This document shows, piece after piece, positions 26,580 through 35,242 of a stretch of DNA of 64,000 nucleotides. The notes beneath the pieces were generated by a model that ran no database searches, had not been told where the DNA came from, and saw only the letters and a list, made by a program, of their open reading frames with translations. Position 1 is the first letter of the stretch. Every line of letters starts with the position of its first letter. The stretch covers positions 62,001-126,000 of the forward strand of contig CADEHE010000002.1 of assembly GCA_902826775.1 (NCBI GenBank), given 5' to 3'. Both the position numbers and the translations under genes were made by a program. The stretch comes from an uncultured Pseudomonadota bacterium (GTDB lineage: Bacteria > Pseudomonadota > Gammaproteobacteria > Burkholderiales > JALYOK01).

Positions 26580-26607
26580 GCGCTGCACAATGCGCTGGGC
26601 AGTTTCG
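26580..26607 (+). repeat. Copy 2 of a 28-base direct repeat
   Basis: Matches 14688-14715 at 24 of 28 positions with no gaps, same orientation; shared cores are GCGCTGCACAA and GCAGTTTCG. It begins 11 bases after the mrfB stop codon, so the two copies bracket the mobilisation, leading and SOS genes. Confidence 0.45.
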
Positions 26608-26877
26608 CGGCAAAGCCGAACTTCCCCGACGAGCAGCCCTAGACCGCATTGCTAAAATTCCGAGCACCGCGTCAGCGCAAATCTTGTGCGGTGCACGTGA
26701 GCAGTTTTGAAGTTGAGCCGACTTCGCGAAGGTCAACTGTCAAGCGGTCGGGAGAAATCCCTCGCAGCCGCACCGGAGAGGATCGAGCTCAACCACTGCC
26801 ATTGCATTGTGCTGCTTAAGACGCCGCTTGCGGGAAATCCGGCGACGCGCTCTAGCCCAGGAGCCAGCGCAGCGCAG

Positions 26878-27162
26878 AGACGGATTGCGCCGCGCGTAAT
26901 GGCTTCCGTGCAGCATTTCTCCGCCGCCGCGCAAATCGTCGCGCACACAGATGCGATCGCGCTAGTCTCGCAAAGCATTGCTCGACTGTACGCGAAAGCT
27001 TTTCGGCTTCGCGTTTTCCCGCTTCCTCCGGAACTGCGCTTGCCTCGGGTGGGGGTCCATGAGATTTGGCACGAGCGCACGCTCAAGGACGCGCCTTCCC
27101 GCTGTTTGCGCGAAACCATCGCACAGGTCGCGCATGAGTTCGATACTCGCGTAGCGGCGTGA
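26878..27162 (+). pseudogene. C-terminal fragment of a LysR-family regulator
   Basis: About 94 codons ending at a natural stop. The sequence RRIAPRVMASVQHFSAAAQI, then VAHTDAIALV, then EIWHERTLKDAP resembles the end of the LysR substrate-binding domain (typically ..VWHERFHADPAHRWLR..). The helix-turn-helix and first subdomain are missing. The upstream sequence in this frame has no homology I recognise. It lies in an otherwise gene-free stretch between mrfB and a serine-hydrolase gene and is probably a relic of an earlier insertion or deletion. Confidence 0.55.
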
Positions 27163-27434
27163 GGTCTGAGGTAAGCGATAGTGATTGGCTCGGCGTTCCC
27201 GACACCGACACCAAGCTTGTGCGGCGCCCTGCCCTGGCCGAAAGGGTCGATCGTCGATCACCCGCGCTAGATCGCGCTAGTGAAAACCAATAGCGCAGTT
27301 GGCAGCGCATCAGGCGGGAGAGGACGTATGAGTCGAAAGCCGGTGCACTGCGGCGAGCGTACGTGGTGTTCACGTAGAGCGCGCCGCAATGACAAACGCG
27401 TGAGTTGATGTGCATATGCCAGTATGCCAGCCGC
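27163..27434. other. Intergenic, no gene seen
   Basis: About 270 bases between a LysR remnant and the end of the serine-hydrolase gene. It contains the string TTGTGCGGCGC (27215-27225), which recurs at the edges of the ATPase gene near 37.0 and 38.4 kb. Nothing else is recognisable. Confidence 0.4.
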
Positions 27435-28712
27435 CTACCGAAACGCGCGTAGCAACGCCGCCAACAACGGCGAGGCAATGCGGTCGGTGTCGCTAACGAG
27501 CTGATTGGTTGCGAGCACCAAGCCGACATCCGCTTTCGGGCAGTGCCACGCCTCGATGCCCCAAGCGGCGTCATGTCCGTAGCAAACCATCCCGCCCGCA
27601 TCGCGGCGCATCATAAGACCCAGGCCGTAGGCGCGACCTTGCTGCGGCATGGCCACACCGGTTTGCATCAGGCGCAATGTGCTCGCGTGCTTGAACAACG
27701 CTCCGCGCAAGAGTGCGCGCAAGAAAGTATCCAAGTCATTCGCGCTTAGCATGATCCCGCCGCCGGCCCAGTCGAATGAAGTGTCTAGCCCCAGCGCTAC
27801 GACATCGGCGTTAGCGAGTTCGGGCGGCAGCGGCCGAGGCGGCGCGCCGAGCGTGGCCTCAAGGAAAGCCTGAATGTTCATGGAGTGCGGCATCGGCAGA
27901 TTGCGCCGCGCTTCGTACCACTCGAATTCGGCACTGCTGAGGCGTAGCGGCTCGAAGATGCGCTGTCGATAGCTCTGCGCCAGTGGCTGCGCGGTGATGC
28001 GCTCGATGATGAGCCCAAGCAGGAAGTAGTTCACATCCGAATAGTGGTAGCGCTGCCCTGGCGCGGCCACGGCGACCGCGGGATAGTTTTGCGCGAAGTA
28101 GTAGCCGAGCAAATCGCGTCCGCCTTGCCATCGGCGCTGGTGTAAGCGTTCGGGCAGCGCGCCGATCACGTTGTAGATGTAGCGCTCCGCGAAAGACACG
28201 GGCAGCTCGGCGGTCCTGGCCCGGTCGAAGAAAACATCCGCCAGACCGCTAGTGTGATTGAGCAACTGGCGCAGGGTGATGCACGCTCCGAGCGCTCGGG
28301 CGTCGACCGCGTGCAGTTGCGCGAGGGTGTAACCCGCAGGCATGTCCGCATCGCTCAACAGTTCGCCGAGCGGTTGATCGAGGCGCAGCCGGCCCTCTTC
28401 GACTAGTTGCAGCACGATGGTGCCGGTAAACACCTTGCCGATACTTGCCGCGCGCATCGGCATTGATGCCACGCTTTGCGGCGCGATACCTTGCATCTGC
28501 GTCCGAAAAGCGCGGAAGCGCTCACGCGGCGCTGTGGCCAGCACCAAGCCGGTGCGCACGCCCGGTTGTTCGGTCAGTGCTTTGAAGGCCAGCCGAGTCG
28601 CCGCGAAGGCTTGGCGTTGCGGGGCCGCGCGATGGCTGTCGTCGCCAGCGGTCGGCAGCGCGGTAGCCGCGAAGACGAGGAAAGCACCTAATAGACTAAG
28701 TTTGCGGTACAT
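27435..28712 (-). CDS. Periplasmic serine hydrolase of the beta-lactamase/CubicO family
   Basis: 425 residues from the ATG at 28712, which has a GGAG ribosome site; a longer frame upstream overlaps the promoter region. Signal peptide at 1-23. The SxxK motif is ASIGK, the second motif YSDVNY, and ITLRQLLNHTSGL is the usual helix after the active site. These proteins include class C beta-lactamases, D-amino-acid esterases and peptidases; the substrate cannot be told from sequence. It is divergent from a membrane-bound AraC-type regulator that starts 200 bases away, a common pairing of sensor-regulator and target. Confidence 0.8.
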   Translation of the reverse strand: MYRKLSLLGAFLVFAATALPTAGDDSHRAAPQRQAFAATRLAFKALTEQPGVRTGLVLATAPRERFRAFRTQMQGIAPQSVASMPMRAASIGKVFTGTIVLQLVEEGRLRLDQPLGELLSDADMPAGYTLAQLHAVDARALGACITLRQLLNHTSGLADVFFDRARTAELPVSFAERYIYNVIGALPERLHQRRWQGGRDLLGYYFAQNYPAVAVAAPGQRYHYSDVNYFLLGLIIERITAQPLAQSYRQRIFEPLRLSSAEFEWYEARRNLPMPHSMNIQAFLEATLGAPPRPLPPELANADVVALGLDTSFDWAGGGIMLSANDLDTFLRALLRGALFKHASTLRLMQTGVAMPQQGRAYGLGLMMRRDAGGMVCYGHDAAWGIEAWHCPKADVGLVLATNQLVSDTDRIASPLLAALLRAFR

Positions 28713-28912
28713 GAGAGAGGCTCCTTTGGGGGGGTGAACGACCACCCGAAGCCTAAGTCCGCGCAGGCGCAGGATCGTCCGACCCAATCGGGCCAGACGC
28801 CGCAAGCGTCCGAATTGCTTGGGAAAACGCGCTAATTCGCCCCGTACAATGGCTGTTTTATCGGTAGACGAATGCTCGCCGATAGATAATCGACCGGAGT
28901 GCAAGCCCGCAA

Positions 28913-30148
28913 ATGAACTGGTTGCTGGTGTTGAACGCTATCGGCGCGGTGCAAGGGCTGTTTCTCGCCGCCGTGCTCACTGGACGTCGAACCGACGCGC
29001 CAGCCAATCGCTGGCTCGCTTTGTTTCTTGCCGCTTACTCCCTGATTTTACTACAAGATGTGTCGGAACAGTCCCGCTTGCTGCGCCGGCTGCCTCACCT
29101 GGCGAATGTAGCGTCACCGCTTCTGTTCCTGCTTGGACCGCTGCTGTGGCGCTATGTCGCGCACTTGACCGCGCCCGCCGAGCGCGCGCGCAGCTTTCTC
29201 TTGCATTGCATTCCGGCGGGACTACTCATCCTGCTGTTCGTCCCGTTCTACAGTTTGCCGGCCGCTGAGAAACTGCGCGTATTGGAGACCGAGTGGGCGC
29301 AACCGGGTTTTCAACCTAACGTGCAGTTGCTGCTGCTCATGCTGCAAATCAGTATCTACTTGGCGCTGTGCATCAGCCAAGTGCGGCGCTACCACCGTGG
29401 CCTCGGCGACTTCTACTCCAATGTAGAGAAGCGCCGCGTTGATTGGTTGTGGCGAACACTGGCGGCGGGCTTAGGTTTGTTCGCCGTTTGGCTGTTGGCC
29501 ACGTGGACCCAGCAGTCGTGGGCGAATGTGTTGGACGCGCTGGCGTTTCCCGTGGTTATCTACTTACTCGGCTATCTCGCGCTGCGTCAGCCGCAGGCAT
29601 TGTCCGAGCATACCGAGGAATCTTCCTCGCGTGAGGAGTCAGCAAGCGCGCCGAACGCGGCAGAGACGCTCGTACGAGCGGACGAGGTTGGCGCCGTGTC
29701 GCCCAACCTTTCGCCGGTCTTAGAACCAAGCGAACACGCGCTGCAGGCATCCACCGCCGAAGCAAACGGGCGCAAGTACGAGAAATCCGCGCTCTCAGCC
29801 GAGACCGTGGCACACTATCGAGTGCGCATTGAAGCGCATGTAGCGATGGAGAAGCCGTACTTGGAGAACGATCTCACGCTGGCGCAATTGGCCCAACGCT
29901 TGGATATGAGCCAGCACCATCTCTCGCAGATGCTCAACGTGCATTTCGGCCTAAGCTTCTTTGACTTCATTAACGCGCATCGCGTCGAAGAAGTGAAGCG
30001 TTGCTTGGGTGATGTGCGATTCCAAAAACAAACGATTTTGGAGATCGCACTCGCCTCTGGCTTCAATTCAAAAGCAACATTCAACGCCACGTTCAAGAAG
30101 TTCACTGGACAGACGCCGAGCGATTTTCGGCAATCATCGAATCGCTGA
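28913..30148 (+). CDS. AraC-family regulator with N-terminal membrane domain
   Basis: 411 residues. About seven hydrophobic segments fill residues 1-225, then a polar linker (about 228-290). A C-terminal AraC-type double helix-turn-helix follows (about 305-408, with LTLAQLAQRLDMSQHHLSQMLN and IALASGFNSKATFNATFKKFTG). It is a one-component regulator that could sense a membrane or periplasmic signal and act directly on DNA. Likely target: the divergent serine hydrolase. Similar arrangements control membrane-remodelling enzymes in other proteobacteria; this is inference. Confidence 0.82.
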   Translation: MNWLLVLNAIGAVQGLFLAAVLTGRRTDAPANRWLALFLAAYSLILLQDVSEQSRLLRRLPHLANVASPLLFLLGPLLWRYVAHLTAPAERARSFLLHCIPAGLLILLFVPFYSLPAAEKLRVLETEWAQPGFQPNVQLLLLMLQISIYLALCISQVRRYHRGLGDFYSNVEKRRVDWLWRTLAAGLGLFAVWLLATWTQQSWANVLDALAFPVVIYLLGYLALRQPQALSEHTEESSSREESASAPNAAETLVRADEVGAVSPNLSPVLEPSEHALQASTAEANGRKYEKSALSAETVAHYRVRIEAHVAMEKPYLENDLTLAQLAQRLDMSQHHLSQMLNVHFGLSFFDFINAHRVEEVKRCLGDVRFQKQTILEIALASGFNSKATFNATFKKFTGQTPSDFRQSSNR

Positions 30149-30294
30149 CCTGAGCAGTAGGCAGCGCGCGCCAAGCAAGCGGAACTTGCAGTGCAGATGT
30201 GCATAGACAACCGCGACTCGCCCGAAACAGATCGCGTTCCAAGCGCCGTTACTAACAACGCCGTCATCGGGTGTTTCCGCGTTAGTGATCTCTT

Positions 30295-30753
30295 TTAGGG
30301 CTGCTCTTGCCGCACCCAAATCTGCGATCGACCAAACAGTGAAACACCGATGAAGCCGCGCACTTCCAGCTTGTTACCTTCCAGTAGTTTCATCTTGCAA
30401 CGGTAGATGTTGCCGCTCTCCGGGTCAAGAAGTTGCCCGTCGCGCCACTCTGCTCCGAACTTTTTCAATCCGGTCATAAAGGTCATGCCGAGGACGGGCT
30501 TATCCTTGTAATCGCCAGGACACTTGTCGCAGATCCGGTCGGCCTGACCGGGCTCCATTAGCTTTTCCACCTTACCCGAATGGGTGCCACCGTCCGCTTC
30601 GAAGATCCGGACAAGCAGTTTTGGCTTCTTCGTTCGGTCATCAATTGTTAACCAAACACCAACCGGTGAATTTAGATCAACTTGCGCGCGCACATCCGCC
30701 GCAAACTGAAACAAAGAGAGCGCTAAGCAAATCGAGATCCATAGGTTCAACAT
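30295..30753 (-). CDS. Exported DUF2147 family protein
   Basis: 152 residues from the ATG at 30753. Signal peptide MLNLWISICLALSLFQFAADVRA, then the family pattern PVGVWLTIDDRTKKPKLLVRI, CDKCPGDYKDKPVLGM, GNIYRCKMKLL and LEVRGFIGVSLFGRSQIWVR. DUF2147 proteins are small periplasmic beta-rich proteins of unknown function. The gene follows the membrane protein 30776-31522 by 22 bases and is probably the third gene of that leftward operon. Confidence 0.78.
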   Translation of the reverse strand: MLNLWISICLALSLFQFAADVRAQVDLNSPVGVWLTIDDRTKKPKLLVRIFEADGGTHSGKVEKLMEPGQADRICDKCPGDYKDKPVLGMTFMTGLKKFGAEWRDGQLLDPESGNIYRCKMKLLEGNKLEVRGFIGVSLFGRSQIWVRQEQP

Positions 30754-30775
30754 GGTTGCCTCCGAGGGATTTTGG

Positions 30776-31522
30776 CTAGCGAACGGTTTCAACATCAATT
30801 GAGCGGGAGCGGTGTCCGGCGGTTCGTGAATCCAACATGAGACGGCGAAACAACACCACATGGGCAAGTAAGGCAGTAGTCACGAACACGCTGGGGATGA
30901 GGACATAGGGCCAGCTACCGAGGAACGCAGTCGTTGGTTCTGTACGAATGAACTCGATCCCTGGCATGCAGGCCAGGGCCACGCCGACGATGTTGGCGAG
31001 CAGCAGGATTCCAAGAACGTTCCAAACGAATAGCAAATTGCGCAAAGTCTTGCCGCGTGCGGCGAGCCAGGCGAGCGGGAGCGCAGTCAAACCCGCAACA
31101 ATGTCGAAATTGCGCCCCAAGTAAGTGATCTCTAAAGGGGCTACTGCTTCGCGGTGCAAAGCGAGTAGCAGCAGCTCGACTGGAACCCGGAACCCTTGCA
31201 AACTAACCAGTACCCAGATCGGCAATCCGAGCGCGAGGCGTCGCCCGTACGGGGACACTGCGCCAACGAGGAGCGTGAGCAAGAATAGCGGCACGGCAAA
31301 ACGCGGCAGCCACGGCGGCCGCACGTCGAAGTTCGACAGGAGCCCAACCTTCGCAGCGGTCGCGAAGACCGCAAATACTGCGAGGATGGCCGCGGCAACC
31401 CGGAGAGTGGTACGTTTAGCATCGTCTTGCGAACCGCCGGTGGCTCGGATCGCGAACCAGCCCCCAAGCAAATGAGCGACCGAAACTACCCCGGCTAGCA
31501 TCGTTATGCAGAACTGCGTCAC
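30776..31522 (-). CDS. Polytopic membrane protein, paralogue of its neighbour
   Basis: 248 residues with about seven hydrophobic segments, starting with a short extracytoplasmic N-terminus. It has the shared pattern of a three-member local family: a long helix pair, ITYLGRNFDIVAGLTALPLAWLAARGKTLRNLLFVWNVLGILLL, then a proline-rich segment and a last helix. Its start overlaps the stop of the upstream paralogue by four bases (ATGA). No catalytic residues are evident. Regulation is probably by the divergent TetR gene at 32422. Confidence 0.68.
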   Translation of the reverse strand: MTQFCITMLAGVVSVAHLLGGWFAIRATGGSQDDAKRTTLRVAAAILAVFAVFATAAKVGLLSNFDVRPPWLPRFAVPLFLLTLLVGAVSPYGRRLALGLPIWVLVSLQGFRVPVELLLLALHREAVAPLEITYLGRNFDIVAGLTALPLAWLAARGKTLRNLLFVWNVLGILLLANIVGVALACMPGIEFIRTEPTTAFLGSWPYVLIPSVFVTTALLAHVVLFRRLMLDSRTAGHRSRSIDVETVR

Positions 31523-32292
31523 ACGAGCCTCCTAGTCACCAGTAACGTAGATTGAGCTCCATCGCCGTGCCGTTCGCGAGTGCGCAGTAGAAGTGAGAGA
31601 GCGTGCACCGCGTTGCATATGAGGAAGCACGGCACGATCAGCATCGGAGCCAGCGCCATTGGCATTTCGAAAAGCGCCCGCGCATCGGGCGGCGTGTCGA
31701 AAACATAGATCGGCCCCGGCAGCCCCATCTGCATCAAAGCTGGCGCGGGCAGAATTAGGGCAATGCCGGCCAGATTCCAGAAGAGAAGCGTTCGCGGTGC
31801 ATAGCCACCGAGCGGCCAACGCAGACCCATCGCGAGGGCCGACAGACCGAAGACCAAATCTGCAACGCCCACCGGCAACACGAACGACAAGGGAATTACG
31901 CCGAGGAAGCCTTTCGCAACGCCACCGATTGCGGCGATGCGCAACGCATGCAAGAGTACGAAGGCGCGATCGCCCACTTGATGGACGATGATCACAAGCG
32001 CTCGTCGCAACGGCGGGAGCGAAGCAGCGAGCGCTAGGGTAGCTAGGATTGGAATCATCGGCACCCAAAGCCCTGGCCAAACCGCGTAAAAGGCTTCGGT
32101 TTGAAGCAGCCCGAGGCGCGTCGTCTCGACAATCAGTCCAGCGTAGCCGCCCAATATGGTCAACCAACCCAGAAAGGCAACAAGCTCGACGCCATCGATT
32201 GCATTCGCGTGCCACGTCTTCAAGGCGGCTGCCGACCAGAAGCTGGCAAGCGCCAGCCCGAGCAGAGGCACCATCGAAAAGGAACTACTCAT
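31519..32292 (-). CDS. Polytopic membrane protein, paralogue of its neighbour
   Basis: 257 residues, about seven membrane segments. Same layout as 30776-31522 and 34177-34869: the segment VGVADLVFGLSALAMGLRWPLGGYAPRTLLFWNLAGIALI aligns with NFDIVAGLTALPLAW.. in the neighbour. It is the first gene of a leftward operon with the neighbour and the DUF2147 gene. The TetR regulator is divergent, with a palindrome in between. I do not recognise a named family. Confidence 0.68.
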   Translation of the reverse strand: MSSSFSMVPLLGLALASFWSAAALKTWHANAIDGVELVAFLGWLTILGGYAGLIVETTRLGLLQTEAFYAVWPGLWVPMIPILATLALAASLPPLRRALVIIVHQVGDRAFVLLHALRIAAIGGVAKGFLGVIPLSFVLPVGVADLVFGLSALAMGLRWPLGGYAPRTLLFWNLAGIALILPAPALMQMGLPGPIYVFDTPPDARALFEMPMALAPMLIVPCFLICNAVHALSLLLRTRERHGDGAQSTLLVTRRLV

Positions 32293-32344
32293 AAACAGAA
32301 CTCCTGCAAGTCAGAACGGGAGCAAGCTTGACTGCTGCATTGTT

Positions 32345-32389
32345 AGATGATGAACATCATCTTTATTATTAGCGTATCATCATCATCTA
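32345..32389. promoter_or_regulatory. Probable TetR operator region
   Basis: An inverted repeat AGATGATG-AA-CATCATCT (32345-32362) lies in the 130-base divergent region between the membrane-protein operon and the tetR gene. A further CATCATCATCT half-site lies downstream near 32378-32388. Spacing and location suit binding by a TetR dimer. Confidence 0.5.
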
Positions 32390-32421
32390 TACGACGCAAG
32401 CAAATTCTGGAGATTGCACAC

Positions 32422-33009
32422 ATGCGCAAGTCCAAGGAAGCCACCATCGAGAGCCGGCGAGACATCGTGAATGCTGCGGCAAAGTTGCTGCGGGAAAAAG
32501 GAATCCAAGGAACGAGCGTCGCCGACGCAATGCACGCTGCCGGTATGACGCATGGAGGGTTTTACCGGCACTTTCAGTCAAAAGACGAATTGGTGGCCGC
32601 CGGCACCGCTCGAGCGTTCGAGGAACTATTCTTGAAAGCCGCGCAGTTCTTCGAGCAGCTTGCCCCTGCGGAGGCAGTCAAGGCGTATGCAATGAACTAC
32701 TTGTCCGCGGAACACATCAACAATCCAGGTAAAGGGTGTCCGATCCCCGCCCTTAGCCGAGACATTGCTCTAGAGGGCGAGAAATCAAGAAAAGCATTTT
32801 CCGAGGGCGTCGAGCGAATTATCACCATGCTGGCGATCGGCATGACTGGCAACGTTCGTCGTCGTCGCGCCGAAGCAGCGGCGCTACTTTCGATGTTGGT
32901 CGGCGCTGTTACCTTAGCGCGCGCGTGCGATGGCGCGCAAGCAAACGCAGTCCTGCAAGGTAGCCGACAGTGCGCTTTGAGCGTGCCGGCAGCCCGCGGG
33001 AGGCTTTGA
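32422..33009 (+). CDS. TetR-family transcriptional regulator
   Basis: 195 residues from the ATG at 32422; the upstream in-frame ATG at 32347 would overlap the operator. The N-terminal HTH is clear (RDIVNAAAKLLREKGIQGTSVADAMHAAGMTHGGFYRHFQSKDELV). The C-terminal ligand domain matches the AcrR/NemR-like group (NPGKGCPIPALSRDIA...). It probably represses the divergent membrane-protein/DUF2147 operon; ligand unknown. Confidence 0.85.
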   Translation: MRKSKEATIESRRDIVNAAAKLLREKGIQGTSVADAMHAAGMTHGGFYRHFQSKDELVAAGTARAFEELFLKAAQFFEQLAPAEAVKAYAMNYLSAEHINNPGKGCPIPALSRDIALEGEKSRKAFSEGVERIITMLAIGMTGNVRRRRAEAAALLSMLVGAVTLARACDGAQANAVLQGSRQCALSVPAARGRL

Positions 33010-33110
33010 CCGCTAGCGTCGGCAGAGAGATCGCCAACGTCGCCAAGAAGAAGAGGCAGCGCCCCACCTGACGCCGAGGACCCAAACTTGCCAATTGACT
33101 TAAGGCGTCG

Positions 33111-34115
33111 TCACGCGCGCGCTTGTACTCGCCAAGCCGTAGGCGAGACACCGATCTGCTTCTTAAACGCCCGGTTGAACGCTGCTGCACTTTCGTAGCC
33201 AACCTCGCTGGCAATGTCCTCTACGGCGACTCGCGTGTCCAACAGCTTGCGGCATGCGATATTCATGCGCCATTTTGCGACGTAAGCCATGGTGCTATCG
33301 CCCAGCGTTTCAGTAAATCGCGCCGCAAACCTGGATGGCGACATCGACACTAATTTCGCCAGGGTCGGCACCGACCAGTCTTTGCCGGGGTTTTCGTGGA
33401 TGGCAGCAATGGCGCGCCCGACGACAGGATCTTTGAGCGCGCGAAACCAGCCGGCTTGTGTTCGCGATTCCTCAACGAATGCGCGCACCGCCTCGGCGCA
33501 CAGGACTTCCAGTAGACGTTCGATCACGTAGCCGCTGCCGTTGCCAGAGCGGCCGATTTCCTCGCTCAAGAGACGCGCCACCCCAGACAAGTTGTGAAAC
33601 TGCCCCGGTTTTGTCAGCGTCGCGCGCACTAGTCTCGGCAGCGCCAAGAGCAGCGGATTGAGCAGCGCGTGCTGCAGCAGAAAAACTCCGCACAATAAAG
33701 ATGTGTCACCCGCATGGTCGGGCGCTCGCGGGTGCTGTGAATTCTTGCTGCCCGCGAGGAGTTGCTGAATATCTTGCGTGCGCGCGGCCTTGCCTAGCGC
33801 CAGTTTGTGCGCGGCGCCGGAGAAACAGATCGCCATGTCGCCCGCGTTCAGCAAAACATGCTCGCCGCTATCGAGCTTGATTTCGCAGCGGCCGAATTCG
33901 ACCAAGTGAAAGGCCGCGATCACCACGTTCTTCCGCTGCCCGAGCATCCCGGCCAGCTCCTTCCCATTCGGGATGTCGATCGCCCACGGCGCTGCGTAGC
34001 TCTCGCTCAGCAGCACGCTGCCCGCAATCCGCAGGGAGCGGAGCACATCATCCAAAACACTACTTACGGACCTCTTCTCAGTCGTTTTGGCAAATATTTC
34101 AGTGTTCTCGATCAT
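33111..34115 (-). CDS. AraC-family regulator with cupin-type N-terminal domain
   Basis: 334 residues. The N-terminal AraC-binding-like cupin domain includes HLVEFGRCEIKLDSGEHVLL and GDMAICFSGAAHKL. A C-terminal AraC double HTH follows (about 225-330, with WSVPTLAKLVSMSPSRFAARFTETLG and EDIASEVGYESAAAFNRAFKKQIG). It is divergent from a membrane protein (34177) that is a paralogue of the two genes under the TetR regulator. It probably controls the 34177-36707 block. Confidence 0.83.
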   Translation of the reverse strand: MIENTEIFAKTTEKRSVSSVLDDVLRSLRIAGSVLLSESYAAPWAIDIPNGKELAGMLGQRKNVVIAAFHLVEFGRCEIKLDSGEHVLLNAGDMAICFSGAAHKLALGKAARTQDIQQLLAGSKNSQHPRAPDHAGDTSLLCGVFLLQHALLNPLLLALPRLVRATLTKPGQFHNLSGVARLLSEEIGRSGNGSGYVIERLLEVLCAEAVRAFVEESRTQAGWFRALKDPVVGRAIAAIHENPGKDWSVPTLAKLVSMSPSRFAARFTETLGDSTMAYVAKWRMNIACRKLLDTRVAVEDIASEVGYESAAAFNRAFKKQIGVSPTAWRVQARA

Positions 34116-34176
34116 TGGTAGCGCTATTCCAGGCAGCTATTCTGCATTCATCTTATCGGATGAATGGAACTTCGCA

Positions 34177-34869
34177 ATGCCCACCCTCTCACCCAAGGCG
34201 ACCATGATTTCGCTCGATATGCTGATGATCGTATACACGCTATGGGCAATGTCCGCGAGCGGCCGCCTCCATGGACGCGGAGCGCCGATTGCGATCGGCA
34301 TGCTGATTTGGCTCGCGTTGTTGCATGTGGGACTTGCGAGCGAAGCCATCTTTCCGGCAAACCCTTCCGGCATCGCATTTCTTACGTTCATTCTCGCGGG
34401 AGTGGGTGCGGTCGGCGTCGTTTTGCTCGCCGTAGCACCGCTACGCCGCCTGCTTCTGGAGCTCGACCAGGAACAGTTGCTGTTGCTCCAAGGTGTGCGG
34501 GTGTTCTTTGGCGCCACGTTCTTGATGCAAGCGAGCACCGGTGTGCTGCCGCAAGCGTTCGGTATCGTCGACGGGTTTACACACATCGGTGCCGGATTTT
34601 TTGGATTGGTGGCGGCGTACTCGCTTGCGGCGAAGGCCAATGGCGAGCGGCGCGCCTGGTTTGCCAATCTGTTCGGTCTCGCCGACATCTTGGTTGTGGC
34701 CAGTTCTTTGGCGTTAATACTTCTGCCGCAAATCGGCCCGCATCACAGCATGATGTACGCGGTGTTCCTGCCGGCCCCGCTGTGGCTCTGGTTCCACTTG
34801 ATCTCGATCTGGAAACTGTTGAGCAGGCAGCCGCACCCGGCGCGCTCGTCAATTCCTAGAACAGCCTAG
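34177..34869 (+). CDS. Polytopic membrane protein, third paralogue
   Basis: 230 residues from ATG 34177; an upstream in-frame start would overlap the divergent regulator. About seven hydrophobic segments. Residues around VRVFFGATFLMQASTGVLPQ, then GLADILVVASSLALILL and PAPLWLWFHLISIWKLL, correspond in order and spacing to the membrane proteins at 30776 and 31519. The gene is followed closely by a YdhR-like gene and a metallo-hydrolase, and is likely under the divergent AraC regulator. Function unknown. Confidence 0.68.
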   Translation: MPTLSPKATMISLDMLMIVYTLWAMSASGRLHGRGAPIAIGMLIWLALLHVGLASEAIFPANPSGIAFLTFILAGVGAVGVVLLAVAPLRRLLLELDQEQLLLLQGVRVFFGATFLMQASTGVLPQAFGIVDGFTHIGAGFFGLVAAYSLAAKANGERRAWFANLFGLADILVVASSLALILLPQIGPHHSMMYAVFLPAPLWLWFHLISIWKLLSRQPHPARSSIPRTA

Positions 34870-34893
34870 CAAACGTTGGGCGACAAGTTGCCG

Positions 34894-35205
34894 ATGATTC
34901 TCGCCATCGTTCAGATCAAATGGAAAGCCGGGACCGACTTCGCTAGCGCCAAGGCAACCTTCATGAGCACAGCGCCAAAGTACCAATCCGTACCCGGTTT
35001 GGTGCGCAAGCACTATTTGTTCGACGCCGGTCGCGGCGTGGGCGGCGGCGCGTATCTATTCGAATCTCCGGAACATGCGCAAGTGCTGTACGACGACGTT
35101 TGGCGCAAAAGGGTCGAAGCGACCTACGACGCGCCGGCCGACATCCAATTCTTTGAAGTGCCCGTGACCGTCGACAACATCTCGCGAACAATTGAGTCGG
35201 CATAG
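34894..35205 (+). CDS. YdhR-like monooxygenase-fold protein
   Basis: 103 residues from ATG 34894 (a TTG at 34876 is the longer option). A ferredoxin-like alpha/beta barrel of the YdhR/antibiotic-biosynthesis-monooxygenase type is suggested by ILAIVQIKWKAGTDFASAKA at the start and VPGLVRKHYLFDAGRGVGGGAYLFES in the middle. Such proteins act as small cofactor-independent oxygenases or ligand binders; most are untested. It lies between a membrane protein and an MBL-fold hydrolase on the same strand. Confidence 0.7.
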   Translation: MILAIVQIKWKAGTDFASAKATFMSTAPKYQSVPGLVRKHYLFDAGRGVGGGAYLFESPEHAQVLYDDVWRKRVEATYDAPADIQFFEVPVTVDNISRTIESA

Positions 35206-35242
35206 CCGCACAACCGTTCACCCTACCGACAAGGACTATTGA

